Shown: positions 35,529 to 44,415 of the stretch, piece after piece | Layout: every line of letters starts with the position of its first letter | Numbering within the stretch: the first letter of the stretch is position 1 | Assembly (NCBI GenBank): GCA_910584795.1 | Contig: CAJUBZ010000003.1 | Span: 132,330-196,329, forward strand | Origin: an uncultured Eubacterium sp. | GTDB lineage: Bacteria > Bacillota > Clostridia > Lachnospirales > Lachnospiraceae | Reading direction: 5' to 3' | Length of the DNA stretch: 64,000 bases | Program-made: the position numbers and the translations under genes | The notes under the pieces: generated by a model | The model's database searches: none | The model's input: the letters and a program-made list of their open reading frames with translations, nothing else | What the model was told of the DNA's origin: nothing

Positions 35529-36446
35529 ATGATTAAAAAATTATTAAGCGTGGTTTTATGCTTCAGTATTATGATTAGTTCTGTAAGCATTTTTGGACAA
35601 AAGAAAGTTTGTGCGGCGATTCCTTTGGATGACATTGCATATGGAAAGAAAGTTCTTTGCTCAAGTGTGAAAGATTCCTATGATGCAAGATATGCAGTAG
35701 ATGGAAATAGTAGTACGAAATGGGTGTCTGAGGATAAAGAAAGCCAGTGGTTTATCGTAGATTTGGGCGCAGTTTATTATGTTTCTACAATTCAACTTAA
35801 CTGGGGAGAAGAATATCCGAATAAATATACTGTGTCATGGTCCGGTAATGATTGGACTTTTCATGATGCTATTTATTGGGGAGGAGAAAGTGGTGGCCGT
35901 CCAGGAGAAAGTACACATTACATGTACAACAGACCGATTAGATATGTGAAGGTACAATGTAATATAAGAGGAACAGATAAAGGGATTTCGCTGTATGATT
36001 TTAAAGTTCATGGCAGTCTTGCACCAGGACAGAAACAACCATCGCTCTCTGTTATTGGTAAAACAAATTTAGCATTAGGAAAAACTGTTACAGCTTCAAG
36101 TAAGGGAATGTATGGTCCTGAATATCTTGTAGATGGAAATTTTAATACAAAATGGACATCAGCAATTACTGAAGAAGCGTGGATTATGGTAGATTTAGAA
36201 GATATTTATTCAGTAGATGGTATATTGATACATTGGGGAGATGCCTATGCAAAGAGTTATGAAATACAGTATTCAAAAGATGGAAAAAATTGGAGTACAG
36301 TAGCATATTACACAGAAAGTACGCAAAACATAAGAATTCATGATATGAAAGATAGAGAATTGAGATATATTAAGATTTTAGCAAAAGAAAGATCGGGACA
36401 GTATGGGTATAACATGAATGAAATAGAAGTACTTGGAAATGAATAG
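35529..36446 (+). CDS. Secreted protein with two discoidin (F5/8 type C, CBM32-like) domains
   Basis: 305 residues. Signal peptide 1-30 (LLSVVLCFSIMISSVSIFG, cleavage near VCAA). Two F5/8 type C domains follow: about 33-160 (VDGNSSTKWVSEDKESQWFI, then VDLG) and about 175-303 (VDGNFNTKWTSAITEEAWIM, then VDLE). Such domains bind galactose-type sugars or other glycans and usually sit on glycoside hydrolases; here there is no catalytic domain, membrane anchor or sortase signal. It may be a free adhesin or lectin. Strong ribosome binding site (AAAGGAG) and a terminator after it. Confidence 0.85.
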   Translation: MIKKLLSVVLCFSIMISSVSIFGQKKVCAAIPLDDIAYGKKVLCSSVKDSYDARYAVDGNSSTKWVSEDKESQWFIVDLGAVYYVSTIQLNWGEEYPNKYTVSWSGNDWTFHDAIYWGGESGGRPGESTHYMYNRPIRYVKVQCNIRGTDKGISLYDFKVHGSLAPGQKQPSLSVIGKTNLALGKTVTASSKGMYGPEYLVDGNFNTKWTSAITEEAWIMVDLEDIYSVDGILIHWGDAYAKSYEIQYSKDGKNWSTVAYYTESTQNIRIHDMKDRELRYIKILAKERSGQYGYNMNEIEVLGNE

Positions 36447-36461
36447 AATTATGAATAGAAC

Positions 36462-36496
36462 AGGCTCTGCACAAAATGTGCAGAGCCTTGTCTTTT
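36462..36496 (+). terminator. Terminator after the discoidin gene
   Basis: AGGCTCTGCAC and GTGCAGAGCCTT with loop AAAAT, then TGTCTTTTG. Confidence 0.8.
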
Positions 36497-36579
36497 GTAA
36501 AAAGTCGAAAACTTTTCCGTGACATATTCTTAAAGTTTGATATAATGTATAGGTAAAATTAAAAGAAAGGAGGAGCAGA

Positions 36580-37329
36580 GTGTTAAAAGGATTATTTAGC
36601 AGCAAAAGTACAGCAGCGGTTTTTGTAGATTATGAGCATTGGTACTATGGATATAATAATATTTTTTCAATGAGGCCTAATGTTGAAGAATGGTATAAAG
36701 AACTGAAAGAAGAGTATAGTATAAAAAATATAACATTTTTTGGTGATTTCCATGGAAGCAATATTGAGAAAGAGCTATCCAGATTAGAAAAAATAACAAA
36801 AAATGTAGTTCATACAGCCAGTACAAAAGATGGTGTAGACAAAGATTTTACTGATTTTATTATTTTAGATGCAATATATCGTGAAGCGGCGAAGAAGAAT
36901 TCACCCGATATATTTATTATATTTACTGGAGATGCACATTTTGATCTGGCAATAAAGTATTTAAGAGATATTAAGAAAAAAGTTATTGTATATGGCGTAA
37001 AACATTCATTGAGCAATAAGTTAAAAGCTTCGGCAAATTCATATGTAGAGATGCCAAGATCAAACCAGGAAAGACAGTATTATTATGATGCAATATTGCA
37101 GTCGTTATTTATTCTGAAGAAAAGGCGTAAAATGGCCACATATTCTAAAACAGTAGAAAATGTATCAGCCCACAGTGGCGTGTCCAGAGAACGTATACAG
37201 GCAGCATTAAACGATTTAATGAATAATAAATATTTAAATATGACAGAGAAAAGATATAAAGGTAAGAAACCTAAGATTCTTGAAGCTGACTGGAAGAGAC
37301 TGAGAGAAGATGGTCTCTGGGATAAGTAA
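36580..37329 (+). CDS. NYN-domain (PIN-like) ribonuclease with C-terminal winged helix
   Basis: 249 residues from a GTG start at 36580 preceded by AAAGGAGG. The NYN domain (about 8-150) shows the expected acidic residues: AVFVDYEHW, KDFTDFIILDAIY and IFTGDAHFDLAIKYL. The C-terminal region (about 165-245, MATYSKTVENVSAHSGVSRE) looks like a winged helix. NYN proteins are RNases, often acting on tRNA or mRNA. The gene is single and flanked by terminators. Its RNA target is unknown. Confidence 0.78.
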   Translation: MLKGLFSSKSTAAVFVDYEHWYYGYNNIFSMRPNVEEWYKELKEEYSIKNITFFGDFHGSNIEKELSRLEKITKNVVHTASTKDGVDKDFTDFIILDAIYREAAKKNSPDIFIIFTGDAHFDLAIKYLRDIKKKVIVYGVKHSLSNKLKASANSYVEMPRSNQERQYYYDAILQSLFILKKRRKMATYSKTVENVSAHSGVSRERIQAALNDLMNNKYLNMTEKRYKGKKPKILEADWKRLREDGLWDK

Positions 37330-37353
37330 AAATTTAAATAAATCTAAAATAGA

Positions 37354-37400
37354 AGAACTATCCATAAAAGCCACATTGACTTAAAGGATAGTTCTTTTTA
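37354..37400. terminator. Terminator between NYN and OPRT-like genes
   Basis: AGAACTATCC and GGATAGTTCT around a 22-nt loop, then TTTTTATATTTT; likely shared by the convergent genes. Confidence 0.7.
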
Positions 37401-37406
37401 TATTTT

Positions 37407-38054
37407 CTAAATCTCACTATATCCGTATCCATTTACCAATGCTTCCACAGGTTTTCCTGTTTTACACATTGGGCAGTCATGATGAGAATAGGCATCGTAA
37501 TTCGGTATATCTTCCGCTCTGAATAGAGAATCTATCCGATATCCGTCAACAGAGTCGACAGCACTGAATATCGCTGAAATACCTTGAAGTGTTCCACCAT
37601 AATACTGAATACATTCAATACTGTTGCGTACAGTCTTACCGGTAGTCGCTGAGGCAAGAAGTAATAATACATTTCTTCCCTCGACCTCAGGTTTCAGATT
37701 ATCCCTGAAAATCATCTGGCCGTTAGAGTTAAACTCCGGTGTAACCACGTAAATCGTCTTGTGGGCATTCATAGATAAAACGCCGGCACGGCTCAGCTCA
37801 TTTGCAAGAAATGCACCAATGACTTCGCAGTTATCCAGACAAACAATCGTATCAATAGGTTTTCCCATTACATTATAATAATCTTTCATGGCTACGGCGA
37901 TACGTTCTGCCTCATTTGCACGTGTCTTCATCGTTGTCATATCTAAATAATAATTCAGATGAGAGTGTGTTGTTGCAAAATGTCCCGGTATTACTTTAAT
38001 AGCAATATTAGGGTCTTTTTTTGCGAAATACTTTATTATTCTGTTTTGAATCAT
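37407..38054 (-). CDS. Orotate phosphoribosyltransferase-like protein
   Basis: 215 residues from the ATG at 38054 (AAAGGAGG eight bases upstream). The PRPP-binding region reads NVLLLLASATTGKTVRNSI, where the usual acidic pair before TTG is replaced by A-S-A, so catalysis as a normal PRTase is doubtful. IDTIVCLDNCEVIGAFLANE is the preceding strand-helix. The C-terminal HHDCPMCKTGKPVEALVNGY has CxxC and a PyrE-like end. It may be a regulatory or altered-specificity PRTase. It follows the polysaccharide operon but a strong terminator separates them. Confidence 0.65.
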   Translation of the reverse strand: MIQNRIIKYFAKKDPNIAIKVIPGHFATTHSHLNYYLDMTTMKTRANEAERIAVAMKDYYNVMGKPIDTIVCLDNCEVIGAFLANELSRAGVLSMNAHKTIYVVTPEFNSNGQMIFRDNLKPEVEGRNVLLLLASATTGKTVRNSIECIQYYGGTLQGISAIFSAVDSVDGYRIDSLFRAEDIPNYDAYSHHDCPMCKTGKPVEALVNGYGYSEI

Positions 38055-38075
38055 AGTCAATCCCTCCTTTGCTGT

Positions 38076-38124
38076 AAAAAGGTATCACGAGCCATTTTAC
38101 GTGTTTGACACAGGCTCGTGATAC
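38076..38124 (-). terminator. Terminator of the polysaccharide operon
   Basis: On the minus strand GTATCACGAGCC and GGCTCGTGATAC form a perfect 12-bp stem followed by CTTTTTA; a smaller GTGT/ACAC hairpin is in the loop. Confidence 0.8.
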
Positions 38125-38169
38125 AGTCATCTGCAGATGACAAATTCCGTCCTTACTGATATATCTATC

Positions 38170-39150
38170 TTATTCTTTTATGGAAGGATTTTCAAGTGCA
38201 GAATGAGATTTTTTTGATTTTATTAAAAGTATTTTATTCACGATAAATGCTGCAAGAATCAGTATCAGTTCTGCGACAGTAGCCCAGAGCCTTGATACAA
38301 TGGAAATAATCACTGCATACTCTTTTGGCATAATCAGTAATAGTCCTGCCATAAGGATTCCTTCCCTGACTCCAAGACCGGAAACAGTAAAGATTGCCAG
38401 AATACCAATTATAGCGGACAATCCGTAAATACCGCCTACATACAGCCATTGTGAGATTCCTATATTTGGATAAAGAGAAACTACTAAAATGTAGAATCCG
38501 GTACCAACTACCAGCCAGTTTAAGATAAATAAAAAGACAACTTTTATCATTTGTGGGTAGGTAATCGTAATCTCCATATCATCCTTTTTTATTAATTTTC
38601 CAAGCTTTGATAGAAAGAAATTAATAATCTTTGGATTAATACAGATAAAGAATAAAACAACAAGACCAATAGCTGCCCATTGGTAATTTGCTAATAATTC
38701 ATTTGGAAAAAAGAATAGTGAAATCAGAAATAAAAATGCAGCACCGAGCAAAGTACATATATTTTCTAAGAAGAAACATATCGTTACCTTTCTCATAGGC
38801 ACGCCATTCTCCTGATATCCTGGGATTCTTGCTGCCAGCATAAAAACTTTACCGGGAATGTATTTTCCAAGGATAGAGTATAAGTAACTGGTTATTGCTT
38901 TTGTATAACTGATACTGCATTGGTTCAGAATGGTTATATAATGCCATAAAGATGCCAATGATATTTTGTATACAAAGTAGAGCAGTATAGAGAGGGCAAA
39001 TATTCCCCAGTTAAATTTGGACCACTCTATCTGTCTGATGTCATCCCAGCTTGTAATAAAGTATTTAGCCAGAAAAATTACAACTAGGACTAAAAACAAT
39101 ATTTTGCATATGCTCATAAATGTCTTTTTGTTGATTTTATTTGATTTCAT
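38170..39150 (-). CDS. YbhN/LPG-synthase-TM family membrane protein
   Basis: 326 residues with about eight membrane spans of the UPF0104 / lysylphosphatidylglycerol synthase transmembrane family. Typical stretches: YFVYKISLASLWHYITIL, YLYSILGKYIPGKVFMLAAR and TVSGLGVREGILMAGLLL. The family includes flippase-like proteins working with glycosyltransferases in surface polysaccharide or lipid export. Last gene of the minus-strand polysaccharide operon, 10 bp after the pyruvyltransferase fusion gene. Confidence 0.82.
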   Translation of the reverse strand: MKSNKINKKTFMSICKILFLVLVVIFLAKYFITSWDDIRQIEWSKFNWGIFALSILLYFVYKISLASLWHYITILNQCSISYTKAITSYLYSILGKYIPGKVFMLAARIPGYQENGVPMRKVTICFFLENICTLLGAAFLFLISLFFFPNELLANYQWAAIGLVVLFFICINPKIINFFLSKLGKLIKKDDMEITITYPQMIKVVFLFILNWLVVGTGFYILVVSLYPNIGISQWLYVGGIYGLSAIIGILAIFTVSGLGVREGILMAGLLLIMPKEYAVIISIVSRLWATVAELILILAAFIVNKILLIKSKKSHSALENPSIKE

Positions 39151-39160
39151 GGTTTTACTC

Positions 39161-41479
39161 CTAAAAACTTAACAATACGCGGATAAAGCACATATAATAA
39201 TAAATAACCTTTGTCGGTATTTTTGCTAATTTATCATAATGTTCTTCTGAAAACTTTTTATTTTTCTCAGCTAATTTAAAAGCAAGCCTGTGATTCCATT
39301 TGCATTTGTCACTGGTGTCCATGCTGATATTTGAATGTTTTTGTTTTATTTTAGCAAGACTAAATTTAAATACCAATGCTCTTTTCTGACTACGTACGAT
39401 ATCTTTGTCACTGATGTGTGTTGCTTCAATATCGCCGTCACTTATCGCCTGATTTAAGGCATCATAAGCTTTCCGGGAACGGATAACACAACTGGTGTGT
39501 TTGATAGGATTGCCCTTCATTTCTTTTAACCAGATATCGCCAAAACTGATATCGCTGCATTCAGCAAAGTGATCCTGACAGGTCATGCAGCTGTCCTTTT
39601 CAAAAAAGTACGCATTTTTATAGGCACATATTGTCTTGGAATATGAAAACTCTTTTGCACTTCCGTCTTTATAGATAACACTGGAAGTACCGCGCCAATG
39701 TCCGCGGCGGTAGTATAAACGCTCAGCATTGTCGCCGGTTATTCCCGACTTTTCCATAGAAAGAGTAGTAGCTTTAGGAGAATGATTACCGCTGCAATAT
39801 AATCCTAATTTCATCACAATTTTTTCTTTCAAAGAAGCATCGTTTTTCATGATGGCATCCAGACCACGGAGCATACATGGAGTCATTACGACAGCAACTT
39901 TTCCGTTAAAGTTTCTTACCACATCTAAATGTTTTAGTAATGGAATGTTCATGTAGATACTCGACGAAGCATCACAGACTTCTTCCTTTGTCGTGGCAAT
40001 ATATGTTTTATAAGTTAATTCACCATTTTCAAAAGCAGTTTTGGTTACCCAGGCACCATCAATTGTTTTATTTTTCAACATATTACAAAGCAGAGCAGTC
40101 ACCATGCCGCCGGAAGCAGCATTTGCACGAATTGCTTCATCTGTAGCATACCCCTTTTTACATCCAAGATGTGGTCCGATATATTTATCGGGATTGTTGT
40201 AATCCAATAATTTTGCCTTTTTCTTAGGGTTACCTGTTATTTCGTCTATGATTTCACTAATATATTTAATATTATTTCTGGAACTTTTCAGAACAGCATC
40301 GAGATTTTTGTCCAGTTTTGTCCGAATGTCATTTTCATGTGAAACAAAATCCTCAAAACTTTTCTTTAATTCAGATAAGTCCAGTTTTGAAAAGTCAATC
40401 GCATACTGTCCCAGTTCAAACATATCCAGTACTTCCTGATATTTGTGGCTCCAACCGATAAGAAGTACAGGGACCTTCTGTTCAAGAGAACCGATCATGG
40501 CATGGAATCTGGAAGCTACCAGATAACGGCATTTTCCAATGAAGGCACGAATCTCTTCTGCATCCATTTCTTTATGATACCAGCGAACCATGTTCTTGTC
40601 TGCAACAGCATCATAAATAGCATCTCCAACCATCAGGTCATTATTTCTAGACTTTTCACTATTGATTCTCGCTGCATTTGCAATAAGAATAACATTGTAT
40701 CCAGTTTCATTTAAATAGTTTATAAAAGAAACCATAGTGTCTTTATATGCAATTCCCATTTTGTCACATTTCTTTTCTACAACGGAACTTATGGAAAGCC
40801 CGACAACATTGTCGTTAAAAAAATTATCACTCGCACAGATTTTGTCTACTTCTTTATTCCAATATTCGCTGTCTTCCATGGAAAATGCTCCGTCAGCACA
40901 TAACTTTACATTGTCTTTTACACCAATTTCCATAAGGTTGTCATAAGTACCCTGCCCCCTGGCACAAATAAGTTTTAGTTTTGGAAGAATCCATTTTGCT
41001 AAAAATTTATTGTATGGATTTTTAAATGTTCCTAATGCCTGAGAATATTTTACTACAGGCGTACCCATTAAAAGTGGAACTGCCGCACAGACAAAGGCAT
41101 AAGTATTCATTACAAAACCACGACTGTCGACAAAAGAAATGCCGGCTTCGTCTACAACTAAATCCGTCTGTGTGTAAGTTTTTAATATTTTGTTTTTTAA
41201 AAGAAGCTTTTTAATGGGCGGACACCATTTAAAAAGCTTATATAATACAGCCAGAGGAAAGGCTGTAAATAACAGCTGCTCCGGCTTTGTGCTTGTAATA
41301 TGAATAAAGTCAAAAGGCAATTGCTTTTTATCTTCTTTTGGATAAACAGACATCAGATTTATATTCAATCTGTCACCATAAATGTTGTGTAATTGTTTGA
41401 TGGAACTTTGCAGCATGGCGGCAGCACCTTTGTTGCCGCTGTAGCTTGCTGCTGTAATTGCAATTGTTATATCTCTCAT
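39161..41479 (-). CDS. Fusion of polysaccharide pyruvyltransferase and F420 hydrogenase/dehydrogenase beta-subunit-like domain
   Basis: 772 residues. The N-terminal half (1 to about 395) is a polysaccharide pyruvyltransferase (CsaB/WcaK type): ITAASYSGNKGAAAMLQSSI, ICARGQGTYDNLMEIG and the RFHAMIGSLEQKVPVLLIGW site. The C-terminal half (about 425-770) is an FrhB-type domain: ANAASGGMVTALLCNML, AVVMTPCMLRGLDAI, LGLYCSGNHSP, CMTCQDHFAECSDISFGDIW with Fe-S-type cysteines. The first part would add pyruvate ketals to surface glycan; the second is a predicted flavin/Fe-S oxidoreductase of unknown substrate. The fused form implies both act on the same polysaccharide. Confidence 0.85.
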   Translation of the reverse strand: MRDITIAITAASYSGNKGAAAMLQSSIKQLHNIYGDRLNINLMSVYPKEDKKQLPFDFIHITSTKPEQLLFTAFPLAVLYKLFKWCPPIKKLLLKNKILKTYTQTDLVVDEAGISFVDSRGFVMNTYAFVCAAVPLLMGTPVVKYSQALGTFKNPYNKFLAKWILPKLKLICARGQGTYDNLMEIGVKDNVKLCADGAFSMEDSEYWNKEVDKICASDNFFNDNVVGLSISSVVEKKCDKMGIAYKDTMVSFINYLNETGYNVILIANAARINSEKSRNNDLMVGDAIYDAVADKNMVRWYHKEMDAEEIRAFIGKCRYLVASRFHAMIGSLEQKVPVLLIGWSHKYQEVLDMFELGQYAIDFSKLDLSELKKSFEDFVSHENDIRTKLDKNLDAVLKSSRNNIKYISEIIDEITGNPKKKAKLLDYNNPDKYIGPHLGCKKGYATDEAIRANAASGGMVTALLCNMLKNKTIDGAWVTKTAFENGELTYKTYIATTKEEVCDASSSIYMNIPLLKHLDVVRNFNGKVAVVMTPCMLRGLDAIMKNDASLKEKIVMKLGLYCSGNHSPKATTLSMEKSGITGDNAERLYYRRGHWRGTSSVIYKDGSAKEFSYSKTICAYKNAYFFEKDSCMTCQDHFAECSDISFGDIWLKEMKGNPIKHTSCVIRSRKAYDALNQAISDGDIEATHISDKDIVRSQKRALVFKFSLAKIKQKHSNISMDTSDKCKWNHRLAFKLAEKNKKFSEEHYDKLAKIPTKVIYYYMCFIRVLLSF

Positions 41480-41498
41480 GTTTTATACCAATCCTAAT

Positions 41499-42461
41499 TT
41501 ATTTATCATTATCTTCTTTGTTTTTATCATAATCCAATTTTCTGACGTGGTACTGTACATCTTCTAAAATCTTTCTGTTTGCTGCAATAATGTCTGCCTG
41601 TAGTGCAATGATATAGGTAAATACACCAATCATCATAAATGTACTCGCTAGAATTAAAGACTGAATATGACCGCCGCCTTGTCCCATAAAATAGTATACT
41701 AAAAATCTTATACCAATGCCAAGTCCAAGTAGAAATGAAATAATTCCTATTGAACCAAAAAATTTCAGCGGTTTGTACATCATAAAGGAACGAACGATTG
41801 TTACCATAGAACGTTTTACATATCCGAACATACTGCTGAAAAGTCTTGACTTTCTAAGTTCCGGATTGGTTCTGATAGGAACAGAAGTCATTGCCATTTT
41901 GGTTCTTCCTGCCTGAACAATTGTCTCTAATGTATAAGTATATTCATTTACGACATTTAATCTCATAGCTGTTTCTCTGCTATAAGCTCTGAAGCCGCTT
42001 GGTGCATCAGGAATATCAGATTTCGAAGCAACACGCACGGTCCAGCTTCCTAAATGCTGTAGTTTTTTCTTTAATGGTGAAAAATGTGCGGTGTCATCAA
42101 TCGGACGTTCACCAATTACAATATCTGCCTTTTCTTCCAGAATCGGACGCACTAATTTTTCAATATCAGCACCACAATACTGATTGTCAGCATCCGTATT
42201 GACAATAATATCAGCACCATTTCTTAAACAGGCATCGAGACCTGCCATAAATCCTTTCGCAAGTCCTTTATTCTGTTTGAAATTTACAACATAGTGGACA
42301 CCCCAGTTTTTGGCAACTTCTACAGTATTATCGGCACTGCCGTCATTGATAATCAAATATTCAATTTCATCAATGCCATCAATCTGTTTTGGTAAATCGT
42401 TGAGGGCGATCTCTAATGTTTCAGCTTCATTATAACATGGTATTTGAATAATCAGTTTCAT
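41499..42461 (-). CDS. Family 2 glycosyltransferase with C-terminal membrane spans
   Basis: 320 residues. GT2 catalytic domain (1-225): IQIPCYNEAETLEIAL, INDGSADNTVEVA, DADNQYCGADIEKL (DxD-type) and GFRAYSRETAMRL. Two membrane helices close the protein (about 230-290), as in dolichyl-/polyprenyl-phosphate sugar synthases. It likely makes a polyprenyl-phosphate sugar, which the neighbouring GT-C-like membrane protein could use as donor. Confidence 0.88.
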   Translation of the reverse strand: MKLIIQIPCYNEAETLEIALNDLPKQIDGIDEIEYLIINDGSADNTVEVAKNWGVHYVVNFKQNKGLAKGFMAGLDACLRNGADIIVNTDADNQYCGADIEKLVRPILEEKADIVIGERPIDDTAHFSPLKKKLQHLGSWTVRVASKSDIPDAPSGFRAYSRETAMRLNVVNEYTYTLETIVQAGRTKMAMTSVPIRTNPELRKSRLFSSMFGYVKRSMVTIVRSFMMYKPLKFFGSIGIISFLLGLGIGIRFLVYYFMGQGGGHIQSLILASTFMMIGVFTYIIALQADIIAANRKILEDVQYHVRKLDYDKNKEDNDK

Positions 42462-42473
42462 TTTAATTCTCCC

Positions 42474-44381
42474 TTATTGTGTAGTATATTTTGTAAGAGC
42501 ATATCCATGGCTCTTTAAAGTATCTGCCAGTGCATCACCTTTGACGATTACCACATCCATTGGAGATTTGGTAACGTCATAGTCATTTAATGTATAATAA
42601 GTATCTTTAGTTCCATAGTATTCATTGCAATTTTTAATCGCAATATCAATTTTCTTTTTGCCACATAAAACAAAGAAACTATCTTGAGGTCTGTCGCCTA
42701 AGTATTTCAGAGTACCAAGATTGAATTTAGGCAGTCCGTACTGATAAACTTTTACCAGATAGCCTGATTTATCATAACAGAAGTTTGGATATTCCTCATC
42801 TATATCAGTTTTGTTACATAATTCATTCATATAATTCACAAGATATTCAACACGTTCATAGACCACATTATCACGATTATCCCTGACATTGATAAATACA
42901 TAACTATAGTTAATTACGGATAAAAGGAAAATTAAAATACAAGTACTATACAAAACTCTTGTCTGATTGATGCTTGTTAGCAATAAAATAGTAATAAGTA
43001 CAATAAAAGAAATGATTCCTGCTTTGGTAAAAACAGAAGTTAAATCAGGAAAAGCATCTGTTGTTTTTCCGTTTTCTATTTTCAATAATCCGGTCAAAGA
43101 TAAAAAGTATCTGGAGTCTGTCTGAGGAATATTATCCAAGTGGGGACTTACTTTCCATATAAATGGAATGAAAATTGCCAGATATGTTATAAGCGTGACG
43201 ATTTTTGATTTCCATCTTATTATTTCATCTTTTTTAATAATTAGTGAATATAATGCAACGATGGCAAGCAGTCCTACAGCACCGACTGTATATCTGCCAT
43301 ATACCATACGGTCCGCTCTGTCGATTTCAAAACCGTTCATCAATTCAAAGGCACTTGGGAAAAAGAAAATTGCACCCATTGCAAATGTTCCCATAAGACA
43401 TAAAATTGAAAATATTGATAATATATTTTCACCGGTATTTTCCTGTCTCTTTTTAAAGTTTTTATATAATATGATAAAAGCCGCAATAAAGCCGATAATA
43501 ACCAATCCCATTGTTGATGTAAATAAATTATACAGCCAGCCAATACATAATTTGAGTTCTATAACAATTCCGTTTTGAGTAAATAGTTTACCAAGAGTTT
43601 CGTAATCCAAAGCTTCCATACTGCCATGTCTGGTTCCATATTTTCCGTAAACGCCCTGTTTCACAATTGAGGCTAAAATCTTATCAATCACAAGAAAAAT
43701 TCCTGTTGCAGGAAGATATAAAAAATAGTTTACAATATGTTTTTTATAAAGGACAGACATTATTATAATTGTTAGAAGTGCTGCCACAATGAGGACAAGA
43801 CCTCTGGTGTGAGTCATATATGCATATACTGTTATAAAAGCAAGTAAAACAGAAAGAATATTTTTCTTCATGGACTTCTCGAGGGATGAGAGTTTCAAAA
43901 GTAAAAGTAAAATCGGCCATGGTAAAAATATTAGTATCACATCACATCGGGAATATGCAGAGTACAACCAGATGGAAGAAATCCCCACAGCAGGTACAGA
44001 TATTAGCAGTGCCTGAAGTTTGGATTTTATATTTAAATAGTTTCTACATATATGATATGAAATTACAGGAATAAAACTTATGATTAACATATTTAGTGAA
44101 ATCATGGCTTTATACATAAGAACAGGATTACTCTTAAAGATTAAATATAGTGGAAGGTATAAAGCAGAGAAGCCATATTTGTAGTAAAATCCTCCCATAG
44201 TCTGGACACATAGTGACCAGTCATCTCCTGCCATAAAAGCAGTGTTTGCAACTGTTCCTACTTCATCTAAAACGTAAGGTAATGATAGTTGTATTCCTAA
44301 AACTACTGTAGTGATTGCGAAAATAAAATAAATAATAATCTTTATTTTTCTGTCAGAAATATTTGCTAATGAAAGTTTCAT
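42474..44381 (-). CDS. GT-C-like polytopic membrane protein (glycosyltransferase)
   Basis: 635 residues with about 12 membrane spans in the first 500 residues and a soluble C-terminal part. The first external loop holds DEVGTVANTAFMAGDDWSLC, an acidic motif position typical of GT-C enzymes that use polyprenyl-phosphate sugars. The family otherwise cannot be told. It sits between ugd and the GT2 gene (12 bp from the latter), so it probably decorates the same surface glycan. Confidence 0.65.
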   Translation of the reverse strand: MKLSLANISDRKIKIIIYFIFAITTVVLGIQLSLPYVLDEVGTVANTAFMAGDDWSLCVQTMGGFYYKYGFSALYLPLYLIFKSNPVLMYKAMISLNMLIISFIPVISYHICRNYLNIKSKLQALLISVPAVGISSIWLYSAYSRCDVILIFLPWPILLLLLKLSSLEKSMKKNILSVLLAFITVYAYMTHTRGLVLIVAALLTIIIMSVLYKKHIVNYFLYLPATGIFLVIDKILASIVKQGVYGKYGTRHGSMEALDYETLGKLFTQNGIVIELKLCIGWLYNLFTSTMGLVIIGFIAAFIILYKNFKKRQENTGENILSIFSILCLMGTFAMGAIFFFPSAFELMNGFEIDRADRMVYGRYTVGAVGLLAIVALYSLIIKKDEIIRWKSKIVTLITYLAIFIPFIWKVSPHLDNIPQTDSRYFLSLTGLLKIENGKTTDAFPDLTSVFTKAGIISFIVLITILLLTSINQTRVLYSTCILIFLLSVINYSYVFINVRDNRDNVVYERVEYLVNYMNELCNKTDIDEEYPNFCYDKSGYLVKVYQYGLPKFNLGTLKYLGDRPQDSFFVLCGKKKIDIAIKNCNEYYGTKDTYYTLNDYDVTKSPMDVVIVKGDALADTLKSHGYALTKYTTQ

Positions 44382-44415
44382 TTTATTGGTTTTCCTTTCT
44401 CAGTTGATTGAAATA

